Source: Terriglobia bacterium
Lineage (GTDB): Bacteria > Acidobacteriota > Terriglobia > Bryobacterales > Bryobacteraceae
Assembly (NCBI GenBank): GCA_020073345.1
Contig: JAIQFI010000025.1
Coordinates: forward strand, 1-64,000
DNA length: 64,000 nucleotides
Direction of reading: 5' to 3'
Part shown: positions 14,876 through 25,000 of the stretch, piece by piece
Numbering within the stretch: position 1 is the first letter of the stretch
Layout: each line of letters starts with the position of its first letter
The notes under the pieces: model-generated
What the model saw: only the letters and a program-made list of their open reading frames with translations
What the model was told of the DNA's origin: nothing
Databases searched by the model: none
Made by a program: the position numbers and the translations under genes

Positions 14876-17053
14876 ATGAGGAAGAGAACCTTGTATCCGG
14901 GAATAGCGATCGTACTTGCCGCGCTCCTGGCCGTTACGCTGTCGGAATTGCTTGCGGGCCAAAGCAAGAGCGAGACCGTCCGCGTTGGTAATGCCGACCT
15001 GGGGGGGGTGGTGACCAGCACCAATGGCCCCGAGGCGGGAGTCTGGGTGATCGCCGAAACCAGTGACCTGCCAACCAAGTTCGTCAAGATCGTCGTCACT
15101 GATGAGCGGGGGCGCTATCTGGTGCCGGATCTTCCTAAGGCGAACTACAGTGTGTGGGTTCGCGGCTACGGATTGATAGATTCGCCGAAGGTGAAAACCG
15201 CACCGGGCAAGACCCTTGACCTGAAGGCGGTGGTGGCGCCCGATAAGAAGGCTGCGGTCGAATACTATCCCGCCTTGTACTGGTTCTCTTTGCTGCAGGT
15301 GCCGCCCAAGAGCGATTTCCCGGGCACGGGGCCAACTGGGAACGGAATTGCTCCCAGCGTCAAAAGCCAGGGCCAATGGATTAGCAATATCGTCAACACG
15401 GACGGCTGCACCGGCTGTCATCAGATGGGCGACAAAGCCACGCGCGAGATTCCGCAGAGCATTCTCAGTAAGACCGCAAACTCGAAAGCCGCGTGGGACC
15501 TCCGGATTAAGGCCGGCCAGGCGGGTGGCGGGATGAGCGCCCGCTTCGACCAGGTTGGCCGTCAGCGCGCGCTGGCGATGTATGCGGACTGGTCCGACCG
15601 CATTGCCCATGGAGAGTTGCCGTCCGCCGCTCCTTCGCGTCCGCAGGGCCGGGAGCGGAACGTTGTCGTCACTCTCTGGGACTGGGCCGATCCGAAAGTC
15701 TATCTGCATGACGCCATCGCAAGCGACAAGAATAATCCGACCGTGAACGCCAACGGCCCCATCTATGGAGCGCTCGAAGAAAGCGGCGATTACCTGACTG
15801 TCCTCGATCCAAAGACCAACGCGACGAGTCAAATAAAGCTGAGGGTTCGCGATCCGCAGACGCCGAGTTCTTTCGCCACGAAGCCGGCGGCGCCCTCGCC
15901 GTATTGGGGCGACGAAGCGATCTGGGACAGCCAGACGACGGTCCACAGCTTCTCCATGGACAAGCAGTCTCGCGTATGGGCCGCGGCGCGTGTCCGTAAG
16001 CCCGCGACGCCGGCATGGTGCCAGACTGGATCGGATCATCCGTCGGCGAAGTTGTTCCCGATCGCTCAAGGCCAACGGGGGCTGGAACTCTACGATCCGA
16101 AAACCAAAGAGACGACTACCATCGACACCTGCTTTACGTGGGGCCACGTGAATTTCGACGACAACGGCGTGCTGTGGTCGTCGTTCGGCCCTGCCGGCGT
16201 CGAGGGATGGTTCGACACCAAGATCTGGGATAAGACCCACGACGAGAAGACAGCGCAGGGCTGGAGCGCGTTCGTACTCGATTACAACGGGAACGGGAAG
16301 CGCGACGCCTACACCGAACCGAATCAGCCGGCGGATCCAGCCAAGGACAAGCGGATCAACGTGTCGTTCTATGGCGTCGCGCCGGCGCCGGACGGCTCGG
16401 TGTGGGGATCGGTGATGGGAATGCCCGGCGCGCTGGTTCGTTTCGTCCCTGGATCCCACCCGCCCGAGACGGCGCTGGCCGAGTATTACGAGGTGCCATG
16501 GAACAATCCCAAGGCGCCCGTGCAAGGCTTCTCGCCTCGCGGCATGGACGTCGATAGCAAGGGCGTCGTCTGGGCCCCGCTGTCGAGCGGGCATTATGCC
16601 AGCTTCGACCGCAGAAAGTGCAAGGGCCCGCTCAACGGCCCGGCTGCCGCGACAGGACAGCAGTGTCCCGAAGGCTGGACGCTCTATCCGTTCCCGGGTC
16701 CGAATTACAAGGGAGCGGTGGAGAACGCGAGCGCCGACTCGGCATACTACAACTTCGTCGACCGGTTCGACATGCTGGGTGTCGGCAAGGACGTGCCGCT
16801 CGCGACCGGCAATCTGTCCGAGGGTTTGCTGGTGCTGGTGGACGGGAAGTTCATGACGCTGCGCGTGCCGTATCCGATGGGCTACTACGCGAAAGGCCTG
16901 GACGGCCGCATCGACAGTCCGAATGCCGGCTGGAAGGGGAAGGGCATCTATACACCGATCTCGACGCGAGCGCCATTCCACATGGAAGGCGGCAAAGGGA
17001 CCACCAGCAAGCTCGTGAAGTTCCAGATGCGACCCGATCCGCTCGCTAACTAA
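14876..17053 (+). CDS. Exported carboxypeptidase-regulatory-like protein with one haem c motif and beta-propeller-like body
   Basis: 725 residues from the ATG at 14876, chosen for AAGGAGGT seven bases upstream. An N-terminal signal anchor (about 8-28) is followed by a carboxypeptidase-regulatory-like domain (about 40-115; GRYLVPDLPKANYSVWVRGYG), a single haem-attachment motif CTGCH (about 177-181), and a long C-terminal region with repeats of the SMDKQSRVWAA / FDDNGVLWSSFGP / APDGSVWGSV type, resembling a Vgb/SMP-30 beta-propeller. Likely periplasmic. Proteins of this architecture are frequent in Acidobacteria, with no established function. It is divergent from moeA across 133 bases. Confidence 0.75.
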   Translation: MRKRTLYPGIAIVLAALLAVTLSELLAGQSKSETVRVGNADLGGVVTSTNGPEAGVWVIAETSDLPTKFVKIVVTDERGRYLVPDLPKANYSVWVRGYGLIDSPKVKTAPGKTLDLKAVVAPDKKAAVEYYPALYWFSLLQVPPKSDFPGTGPTGNGIAPSVKSQGQWISNIVNTDGCTGCHQMGDKATREIPQSILSKTANSKAAWDLRIKAGQAGGGMSARFDQVGRQRALAMYADWSDRIAHGELPSAAPSRPQGRERNVVVTLWDWADPKVYLHDAIASDKNNPTVNANGPIYGALEESGDYLTVLDPKTNATSQIKLRVRDPQTPSSFATKPAAPSPYWGDEAIWDSQTTVHSFSMDKQSRVWAAARVRKPATPAWCQTGSDHPSAKLFPIAQGQRGLELYDPKTKETTTIDTCFTWGHVNFDDNGVLWSSFGPAGVEGWFDTKIWDKTHDEKTAQGWSAFVLDYNGNGKRDAYTEPNQPADPAKDKRINVSFYGVAPAPDGSVWGSVMGMPGALVRFVPGSHPPETALAEYYEVPWNNPKAPVQGFSPRGMDVDSKGVVWAPLSSGHYASFDRRKCKGPLNGPAAATGQQCPEGWTLYPFPGPNYKGAVENASADSAYYNFVDRFDMLGVGKDVPLATGNLSEGLLVLVDGKFMTLRVPYPMGYYAKGLDGRIDSPNAGWKGKGIYTPISTRAPFHMEGGKGTTSKLVKFQMRPDPLAN

Positions 17054-17079
17054 CCCGGGACGTGCGATCGTTTGGCGAC

Positions 17080-17095
17080 CTGATCGTGTGATCAG
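17080..17095. terminator. Small hairpin between convergent genes
   Basis: CTGATC and GATCAG are separated by GTGT, a perfect 6-pair stem, followed by an A-rich stretch. It lies in the 174-base gap between two convergent genes and could act weakly as a terminator. Nothing else is recognisable in the gap. Confidence 0.25.
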
Positions 17096-17227
17096 AAAAC
17101 TCAAACTATTGTTCTTGCGCTGAAGTTCGCGGAGCCGGAGTGGAGCAGTCCCGGAAACTGTTTTTGACCGGGTGTCGCTGCCGCCTTAAACTTTCGCGAC
17201 GCCGGCCAACTCCAATCTGGACGTCGA

Positions 17228-18079
17228 CTATCTCTTTCCGTCCTTCCCGATGTAGTGGACGGCGTCTCGCTCTTCGCAAACGAACTCCATAATTTCGGTG
17301 TCTGGCATGAGTTGATGGTTCACGCGGACAGTGAAGGGCTTGGTGTAAGCTCTGGGGTCTTCGATCGTGATATCGATCTGCATCAGTCCGAACTTCACTC
17401 GTCGCCAGCGCTCGGTCATTTTGCCGGAATTGGTCAGAGGGCTGCCCTCAACATCCAGCCAAACGTCGTCACGGAACCCGGCCGTCTCCACGACCAGCGT
17501 GTCGCCGTCCCAGTGCCCCACCGAATACCCGTACCACCAGGGCGTGGGATCGTTCGCCGGCAGCCGTCGGCCGTCGGTGAGAATTTGCCGGACATTCCCG
17601 TTCGCCTCGTAGAGCACCACGATCTCGCGCTGCGTCTGCACGATCTTTCGGGGCTGAGGGTGCATGTGAAGCTGCGTCAAACCCAGGGGCAGGCACAGTG
17701 CGTCGGGATTGTCCTTGTTGCTGTCCCCTTTTCTTTGGGCTCGCAATTGTGTGGCCCAGGGAGTGAACGGGAGGCCCTCCTTGAAGCCCGCGCCGATGTT
17801 GAAGAACTGCGCAACTGGAGGATCGTCCGGCGAAGTAGGAATCGCGAATGGCAAGGAGGGCGTGCCGTTGAAGGCAACGCCACCGCGGCCTCCGGGTCCG
17901 CGCGCGGGTTCCCATAACCCGGAGAAGTCGGGCTTGCCGTCGGCGGTACGGGGCGGCGGTGCCGCGAGGTCTATTTTGCCCTCCTTGGTCCTCGGACCAG
18001 GTGTGGGATGTTCGGGCCACTGTGCGAATACCGCTAGCGTGCTGCTTGCCAGCACGGCGAAGATCTTGAGGATTCTCAT
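17228..18079 (-). CDS. Secreted hypothetical protein, GHWDGDTLVVET family, copy 1
   Basis: 283 residues from the ATG at 18079 (MRILKIFAVLASSTLAVFAQ is a clean signal peptide). This is one of four paralogues in the window (the others are at 27870, 28882 and 49477). Shared signature: PDFSGLWEP near the N-terminus, a Pro-rich PTPWWYGYSVGHWDGDTLVVETAGF core, MTERWRRV, IEDPRAYTKPF and a C-terminal EFVCEER. The family is widespread next to Oar receptors, DUF6152 and PQQ genes in Acidobacteria; no function is known to me. The conserved Gly-His-Trp-Asp/Glu-Gly-Asp core may be a ligand site. Confidence 0.7.
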   Translation of the reverse strand: MRILKIFAVLASSTLAVFAQWPEHPTPGPRTKEGKIDLAAPPPRTADGKPDFSGLWEPARGPGGRGGVAFNGTPSLPFAIPTSPDDPPVAQFFNIGAGFKEGLPFTPWATQLRAQRKGDSNKDNPDALCLPLGLTQLHMHPQPRKIVQTQREIVVLYEANGNVRQILTDGRRLPANDPTPWWYGYSVGHWDGDTLVVETAGFRDDVWLDVEGSPLTNSGKMTERWRRVKFGLMQIDITIEDPRAYTKPFTVRVNHQLMPDTEIMEFVCEERDAVHYIGKDGKR

Positions 18080-18277
18080 TTTGTTCTTGCTGTCCGCGGA
18101 GCGTGTCGATTCTATCTCGCACGCCGAACGGCAGCTTAACATATTCTATGCCGATCTCGCACCAGAAGCGGCGCACGTCGATCCGCTATGCAAATCTTAG
18201 GTTTTGTAAACACCCCACTCGGGAGCCGAAGGATGAAAACAGACTATACTTGTTGCCGGTAAGCCCTTACCAACGCA

Positions 18278-20239
18278 ATGTTCCAGACTCTTTGCCCTAG
18301 CAGGAGGAACGTCAGGGTTCTGGCCGCTCTGATCGCCGCGAGCGCCACAGTTGGCGCGCAACAGCGATCTCCGGCAAAGTTTCATCTGCAAGAGGCCAGT
18401 ATTGCCGACATTCAACGGGCGCTCGTGGCGAAAAGGATCACGAGTGTAGGTCTCGTCGAGCTGTACTTAAAGCGGATCAAGGCTTATAACAACGCATGCG
18501 TGAACGAACCGATGGGAATTCTCGGTCCGATCACCACGATTCCGCACGCCAGGCAGGTCAACGCGCTCTCGACGCTGAACCTGCGGCCGGCTATCCGCAA
18601 GGTATGGGGTTTCGATGAACGGAAGGCGCGCAGCATGACGGACATGGATGATAACAATCCGAACATGCCCGACGCGCTGGAGGTCGCGGCTGCTCAGGAT
18701 CGGCAATTCAGGCAGACCGGGAGGCTGGTTGGACCGCTGCATGGAGTCGTCATGGCGATCAAGGACCAGTACGACACCTTCGACATGCGCACGACGTCTG
18801 GCGCCGACGTGCAGTACGCCAACGACCGCCCTCCGGCGGATGCCACGTTCGTCAAGCGACTGCGGGATGCCGGAGCGATCATTCTGGCGAAAGCGAACCT
18901 GGCCGAATATGCCACGGACGGCGCGCGTAGTTCCTTTGGCGGGACTTTCTGTAATCCGTACGACACAGAGCGCGAGCCCGGCATGTCGAGTGCCGGCTCG
19001 GCGACATCAGTGGCCGCAAACCTGGTGACCTGTGCGATCGGCGAAGAAACGGTCGTGTCTATCCGATGGCCGGCATCCGTCAACAGCCTGGTTGGGCTGG
19101 CACCGACGGAGGAACTCGTTAGCCGGAAAGGAATGATGGGCGCGGGCTTGAGCATGCGGACAGGGCCGATTTGTCGCAATGTGCAAGACGCTGCAAAGAT
19201 ACTCGACGTAATCGCCGGTTACGATCCGAAGGACGAGTTGACGGCGTTTAGCATCGGACGGAAGCCGGCACCGTATCTTAGGTCCGCCGCGGCGCAGCGT
19301 CTCGACGGTGTCCGGATAGGTGTGATTCGCGAGTACATGGCCAAGAAGCTCTTCTCCAAAGCCGACGAGGAAAGTATTGACATCGTCGATCGCGCCATCG
19401 ACGACCTCCGCAACCTGGGTGCGACGATCGTAGATCCGGGTCCGGAAGGTGCACTGTTCCAAGGCTGTATCGCACGTTACGCGCCGGAACTCTTGAACAG
19501 CGCATTTACGCGCCAGTATCGGGACCTGTTCCCGGTCGATGCCGCCGGCCAGCCTCGATCAGATTATCTGTCGACGCTTCTGGATCTGCACGCGGCTCCT
19601 GGGCGAATGCCGCCGACTCTCACGCTCCGCAGCCTCAATACACCCGCTGTTGAGGGCGAAGGCAAATATATGATGAACAGGTATCTGCAGGAACGTGGAG
19701 ACGCCAATATCAAAACCAGCGCGGACCTGATCTCGAAGGCAAGGTTTTATGAGGACTCTAACTTCCCCGATCGCAAACAGGCCAGGCAAGCCGCGGAGCG
19801 CGCCACTGTGCTGGACACATCGGTACGACTGCAGACTCGCTTCGCCCTTCAGAATCTATTGCTGCAGTGCATGGGGGAACAGAGGCTCGACGCGCTAGTC
19901 TCCCCTATGTCCACTGTCCCTCCGCGAAAACTCACGGCGCCGCGCGAACCAAACGCGAATGGCCGTTCTCCGATTGGTTGGTCGCTCATCGGGCAGCAAG
20001 GCTTCCCCGCTATCACCGTACCTGCAGGCTTTACGACGGAGATCTGGGATCGCGAGCGCGATGGCAATGGCGGTACGCGCATGGTCGGCCCACTCAAAGC
20101 TAACTTGCCCGTTGGCGTCGACTTCATTGCGCGTCCGTTTGACGAAGCCATGCTATTCCGCATCGCCTCGGCTTTCGAAGCAGCGACCCGGCATCGAAAA
20201 CCGCCGCCGGACTTCGGACCAGTGCCGGGCGAACCGTAG
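18278..20239 (+). CDS. Secreted amidase-signature-family hydrolase with altered oxyanion loop
   Basis: 653 residues, beginning with a signal-like segment (VLAALIAASATVGAQ). The amidase signature is visible: catalytic Lys in VVMAIKDQYDT, first Ser of the Ser-cisSer-Lys triad in GMSSAGSATSVAAN, and nucleophile Ser in EETVVSIRWPAS. In the family the residues before the nucleophile are normally Gly-Gly (ETGGSI), forming the oxyanion hole; here they are Val-Val, so activity is uncertain. The C-terminal third has PIGWSLIGQQGFPAITVPAG, the usual amidase end. It is divergent from copy 1 of the GHWDG family and convergent with the next gene. Confidence 0.88.
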   Translation: MFQTLCPSRRNVRVLAALIAASATVGAQQRSPAKFHLQEASIADIQRALVAKRITSVGLVELYLKRIKAYNNACVNEPMGILGPITTIPHARQVNALSTLNLRPAIRKVWGFDERKARSMTDMDDNNPNMPDALEVAAAQDRQFRQTGRLVGPLHGVVMAIKDQYDTFDMRTTSGADVQYANDRPPADATFVKRLRDAGAIILAKANLAEYATDGARSSFGGTFCNPYDTEREPGMSSAGSATSVAANLVTCAIGEETVVSIRWPASVNSLVGLAPTEELVSRKGMMGAGLSMRTGPICRNVQDAAKILDVIAGYDPKDELTAFSIGRKPAPYLRSAAAQRLDGVRIGVIREYMAKKLFSKADEESIDIVDRAIDDLRNLGATIVDPGPEGALFQGCIARYAPELLNSAFTRQYRDLFPVDAAGQPRSDYLSTLLDLHAAPGRMPPTLTLRSLNTPAVEGEGKYMMNRYLQERGDANIKTSADLISKARFYEDSNFPDRKQARQAAERATVLDTSVRLQTRFALQNLLLQCMGEQRLDALVSPMSTVPPRKLTAPREPNANGRSPIGWSLIGQQGFPAITVPAGFTTEIWDRERDGNGGTRMVGPLKANLPVGVDFIARPFDEAMLFRIASAFEAATRHRKPPPDFGPVPGEP

Positions 20240-20273
20240 GCTTCGCTTCCGTTCTCAACTAACAGGCTCCCAA

Positions 20274-21152
20274 TTATTTCTGGTTGTTGGGTGCTCCCGC
20301 GCGGCCTTGGCCGGGCCCTCCTCGGCCTGGGCCATTCGCCTGCAACAGATGCGTCAGAGTATGGACGAAACGCAGCTTCCCGTCCTCCACGCGGAAGAGG
20401 TGCGTATCGGGCGCTCCGCTGCCGCCGTTGGGACCGCCGGCGCCGAACGTACAGAAGGCCACGACGGCTCCCATCGTCTCGTCGACGACGAAGTGCCGGT
20501 TCGCGATGTTGACGCCGCTCGGCACGCCGACATCGCAGGAGTCATCCGCAGTCCCTTTCCCCGTATGCATGCCGCCCTCGGTGCGGTTGCAGGGGTAACC
20601 CCACGGCACCAGATCCTTCTTTCCTTCCAGGAACGCATCCAGGTAAGCGTTAGCGGCGGACACCAGAGTCGCGCGGGTGTCGCGCTTGGCGGCGGCGGGG
20701 ATGGGGCCCCAATCCTCGGAGGTCGCGTACTTCAGGTAGGCATCGACGTTAAACCCCCAGTAACCCGTTGTGGTCCACATCATTTCGATTTCGGCAATCA
20801 GCCCGTGATTCACGCGGAGCCGCGTGCCGAGCGCATAGGGGTTGGCTTTGTCCGAGACGATCACTTCCGTGAATGTCTGGCACGTCGAGGTGTCCAGCAG
20901 GCTGCGATGATGGTCGATCTTCATCGCCTGCTTAATCAGGCCCTCGTCGATGTTCATCGACTTAAAGTTCTCGACGTAACCCAGTCCCTTCGCGAGCGGC
21001 AGGCCGGCGATGTCGCCCTTGGTTTGAGCGGCAATGTAGAGATCGGTTGCGGCCTTGAGGCCGTCTCGCGTGCAGGCGACCTCCGCGAAACCGGTCGTGG
21101 GTGCAAGCAGTGCGCCCGAGAACACAATCCACTTAAAAACCATGCGATTCAT
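20274..21152 (-). CDS. Secreted hypothetical protein with Gly/Arg/Pro-rich tail
   Basis: 292 residues from the ATG at 21152, chosen because GGAGGAG precedes it. Signal peptide about 1-24 (ending GFAEVA). The body has two similar halves (DGLKAATDLYIAAQTKG and AANAYLDAFLEGKKDLVPWG), a layout seen in SnoaL/NTF2-like and DUF8021-type proteins, with paired cysteines (YPCNRTEGG, DSCDVGVP) typical of exported proteins. It ends in a low-complexity segment GPGRGGPGQGRAGAP. Function unknown. Confidence 0.65.
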   Translation of the reverse strand: MNRMVFKWIVFSGALLAPTTGFAEVACTRDGLKAATDLYIAAQTKGDIAGLPLAKGLGYVENFKSMNIDEGLIKQAMKIDHHRSLLDTSTCQTFTEVIVSDKANPYALGTRLRVNHGLIAEIEMMWTTTGYWGFNVDAYLKYATSEDWGPIPAAAKRDTRATLVSAANAYLDAFLEGKKDLVPWGYPCNRTEGGMHTGKGTADDSCDVGVPSGVNIANRHFVVDETMGAVVAFCTFGAGGPNGGSGAPDTHLFRVEDGKLRFVHTLTHLLQANGPGRGGPGQGRAGAPNNQK

Positions 21153-21304
21153 TACACTCCTCCCATTTATTTCTGTCAACCGCGTCCAGCACGTGAAGAG
21201 GCACGTTGCTCATCAGCATCAGGGTACTCTAAATTCCCGCTGCGAGTGGCGTCCGGACATAGCCACTCACCGCCGTTGTACACTTGCCCGTTGGAGGTGT
21301 TCCC

Positions 21305-21985
21305 GTGATACGTAGACCATTGCAGAGACTCACGCTCCTGCTGATCCCTCTAATGAGTGGAATGCTCGTATCAGCCGCTGACCGCTCCTTCGCCACCTGG
21401 AGCCAGTACCTGGGCGGCGCGGATTCCTCACAGTACTCGTCCCTCAAGCAGATCAACAAATCCAACGTCAAGCAGCTCGAGGTTGCCTGGACGTATCCCA
21501 CCGGACCGGGAACTTACACCTTCGATCCGCTCGTAATTGACGGCGTCATGTATGTCCTGGCGCAAAGCAATTCCGTGGTGGCGCTGGATGCCGTTACCGG
21601 AAAAGAACTATGGGTTCATCCCAACATGGGAGCGGTGGGCGCCCGCGGAATGAACTACTGGGAAAGCAAGGACCGTTCCGACCGGCGACTGTTTTTCATC
21701 AACGCCGGCTTTCTGACGTCGATCGACGCCGGAACGGGGAAGACCATGGACAGTTTCGGCGATAACGGCCGCGTGGATATCCGAAACGGGCTCGACCGCG
21801 ATCCGGGGCGTCCGCTCCAGACCAGCAACCCAGGCCGCATCTTCGAAAACCTGATCATCACGCGAATATCCTGTGCTTACCGAGGTGGTGGCGATTCAGT
21901 ACTACGGCGACCACAGCTTTCGAAACTAGCGGAGGTCCTCTACCGGGCTCGGCGTCGAGTTCCTCTCTTCGAAGCCCACCTTTGA
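21305..21985 (+). pseudogene. N-terminal stub of a PQQ-dependent (quinoprotein) dehydrogenase
   Basis: From GTG 21305 (TTGGAGGT upstream) to about 21860 the frame encodes a signal peptide and the first about 185 residues of a quinoprotein dehydrogenase: FATWSQYLGGADSSQYSSL, the LEVAWTYPTG start of blade 1, VVALDAVTGKELWVH and the TGKTMDSFGDNGRVDIRNGL segment, ending at RIFENLIIT where the family continues for about 450 more residues. The remaining 40 codons are unrelated; a short piece at 21867-21930 in another frame (PVLTEVVAIQYYGDHSF) may be the end of a different gene. Probably a deletion remnant. Confidence 0.8.
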
Positions 21986-22022
21986 AACAGCCTCGGGTGG
22001 AGGGTCCCTTCGAGCGAATTCC

Positions 22023-25000
22023 CTAGAAGTCGATTCTCGCGTTTAACGTTACCGTGCGGTTTCCGGTCGCCGTGTTAATGCGGCCGAAGGACGCCGAGTT
22101 GATGTCGGTGGTCGGATTGCCCCACTGCGGCTTGTTCAGGAGATTGATCACGTCGGCACGAAAGGATAACTTGATTCCTTCCGTGATTGTGAAGATCTTG
22201 CTCACGGCCCCGTTGAAGCTGAGCTGGCCCGGCCCCCTGAGCAGCGGCGTGTTCACCGCCAGGTTGCCGGTGGTGCCCGGCTGCGAGTTGGCCAGAATGA
22301 TATTGCCACTTTGATCTACAACCACCTGGTTGGTGTAGCGACCGGTCAGCGTAGTGGCGTCCCCGCCCGTTCCAAAATTAGGCACTGGCGCGGCCTTGGT
22401 GCTTAGAGTCGGGAAGTAGTTCACCACATTCGCACCTTTCGTCACCTGCTGGTATCCATCCGGCAGGTTCCCCACCAGATCCGCTGTCCCGACGCTTCCA
22501 ATCCCCACGTTGGCGTACTGGTTCAGCGTGTTGAGGCCGGTAAAGCTCAGCGGAATACCGGAAGCCCAGGACGCTCCGGACGAGATCTGCCAGCCGCCGA
22601 TGGCTTCGTCAGCCCACCTGGGCACGTTTGTGAGGTAGGTTCCACCCTTGCCAAACGGGACCAGGAAGCTGACTGCTTCCTGAAACACATGCGTGCGGTC
22701 GATGTTCAGCAGGCCCTTGCTGAGGCGGAGATTATTCTGGTCGCGGATGGTGTTGTCGCCCAGTGTCTTCGAGAAGGTGTAGGAGCCCTGAGCCGACAAG
22801 CCGTGCGTGAGGCGTTGCGAGAAATGCACTTGCCCCGCATGATAAGTCGAGTTGCCGTTATTGCTTTGATACGCCATGCTGCCGAACTGCGGGTTGACCA
22901 CAAAGAAATTCTCCGGCAGGTTGGCCTTGCGTAGAATGGTGCCCGGCAAGCCGCCCAGAGCCGCGGTCGTGTTGAGGAAGTTAGCGAGGCTTCCGACCTG
23001 ACCGTTCGCAATGAACGCATTGGTCGTGGTGAACCGCCGCAGGGCCGACGAGCCGGTCAGACCGTTCTGCCCGACCACTCCTACACCGGCGATGTTCACG
23101 CCATTCAGCAGGGTGTCGAATAGCGGAGCATTTCCGCCCGACCGCGTAGTGTTAAAGGCGTTCAGGAGGCCGTTGTCGATAATATCCACATCGTTGATTT
23201 GTCTGCCGGTGACCAGCTTGGTGGCCTTGTTTCCGATGTAGCTGACATCCACGGTCAACGACCGCGTGATCTCGCGCTGGATTGTGGCGTTGAAGCTCTG
23301 GATATAAGGGGTCCTTAGATTCTGGTCGTAGGGATTCAAGGCAGCCGAACGGTTCGTCACCGGCACCGCGGTAAACGGCAGAGCGCCCTGAGTGCTGACC
23401 GGGAGCAGCCCGGAGCTGGCCAGAGTCTGAACACTCACGTAGCTAGAAACCGGGTTGGCGGTGTTCAGAATGGTTCCGGGAACATTGCCGATATTGGTGT
23501 TGAGCCCGAGGAAGTCCACGGCGAAGGTGTAATTGATGCCGTAACCGGCCCGCAGGACGGTGCTGCGCTTGAACCACGGCACCTGGTAGGCAATGCCGAT
23601 CGAGGGGGCGAAGTTGTTCCAGTCGTTGTTGTAGATCGTGTCGCCTGGATTGGGGGAGTTGGCGTTCACAAACTTGATGGTCGTGATTTGCCCGGGACTA
23701 GAAGACCGGTTGCCAAACGCGTCCGCGAAATTGGTGCCGGAGAGCCCGAACGGATTGACGACTTTTCCGCCCAATCCGTGACTCTCGTACGGAGTACCGT
23801 AGAAGTCGTAGCGCATACCCAGATTCACTGTCAGATTGCGTGTTACCTTCCAGTTGTCCTTAAAGAAGGACGACCACTGGTTGGCGTGATGCTCGCGATA
23901 AAAGAAGACGTTCTTGGTGTAATCGGACCAGTTCGTGTCGGCCGGAGTGTTGATCCAGTATTGTTGCGAAATGCTCGCCACGGTTCCGGCCAGGTTGGCC
24001 AGCAAATCCTGAGCCGTAGTCACATCGCTGGCGTTCAATCCCGCAAAGTTCGTACTGTTGATGTTCGGCACCTGCACAACGCCTACCCCCAGGCTGACGC
24101 TAGGCCGCGTGGTCTGCGTTCCGCCGCTGTTCGAGGACTGCGAATACTCGCGAGTCATGTCGAACCCTCCCTGGAATGAGTGTGAGCTGCGGTTCCAGCT
24201 CACGGTGTCCGCGAACTGCAACATGGGGCTGTAGGTCAAGCGCGGTGACGCGACATTCATCTGGGCATATTGTCCGTTTGCGCCGAGAAGCGTCGCGCTG
24301 GGCGCAATATATTGGAACTGTCCGTTTATGGTGGGGAAGCTTGCGCGAGCGTCTTTCGCGGATTGCGTAAGATTATCGCTACTGACGCCGCTATAGCCAC
24401 CGCCCTGATCGAACGCGGACGAGCCTTCCCAAGTATCGCGTTTATAGCCGAAACGGAATTCGTTGAGCAGGCTCGGCGTAATGACGCTGGTCCACGTGGC
24501 GCTGTAAAAGCGTGGCCTGCGCTGGACGTCGCCGATATAGCCGGCAGGGTAGAATAGTTGCCCGCTCTGTGAAGAGACGCCCCAATCGTGCTCGCGGCTC
24601 ATTACGAAATTCAACTTGTTCTTGTCGTTGACCTGATAATCAAAACGCAGCGTCAAGTGATCGCGGTCGGCGCTGGGGCTCTGGCCAGTGGCGCCGTCAA
24701 TGCCTTCCTCCCGCCGCTGGAATTGGAATCCGGCTGTGTTCAGGCCGTCACCCACGGTCCAGTTGTTGGGAAGCGGCAGGCGCTTGAGCATCTGCGGCCC
24801 AAACCAAACCGGATCGATCTGGGTGCGGTTGGGGTCCTTAACCTGCGTGAACAGGTTGAACTGGTTCAAGACCAGCGGTACTCCGCCGGCGGAGGTCAAT
24901 GTGTTGCCGTTGATGTCGACGGATGGAGTGCTGGAAAACGCGTTGCCATTCCGGCGGGATGTTCCGCCCGCCGATCCGGCGGTCAAATAGCGGAAGATGC

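Noticed and set aside
14789-17104. A 771-codon open frame on the minus strand
   Set aside because: It lies wholly antisense to the haem-containing exported protein, is rich in Arg, His and Gly without any family motif, and is a GC-rich mirror of the real gene.
19959-21308. 449-codon plus-strand frame spanning the end of the amidase and the next gene
   Set aside because: It covers the antisense of the secreted protein at 20274, which has a signal peptide and a strong ribosome site; no domain was seen in the plus-strand product.
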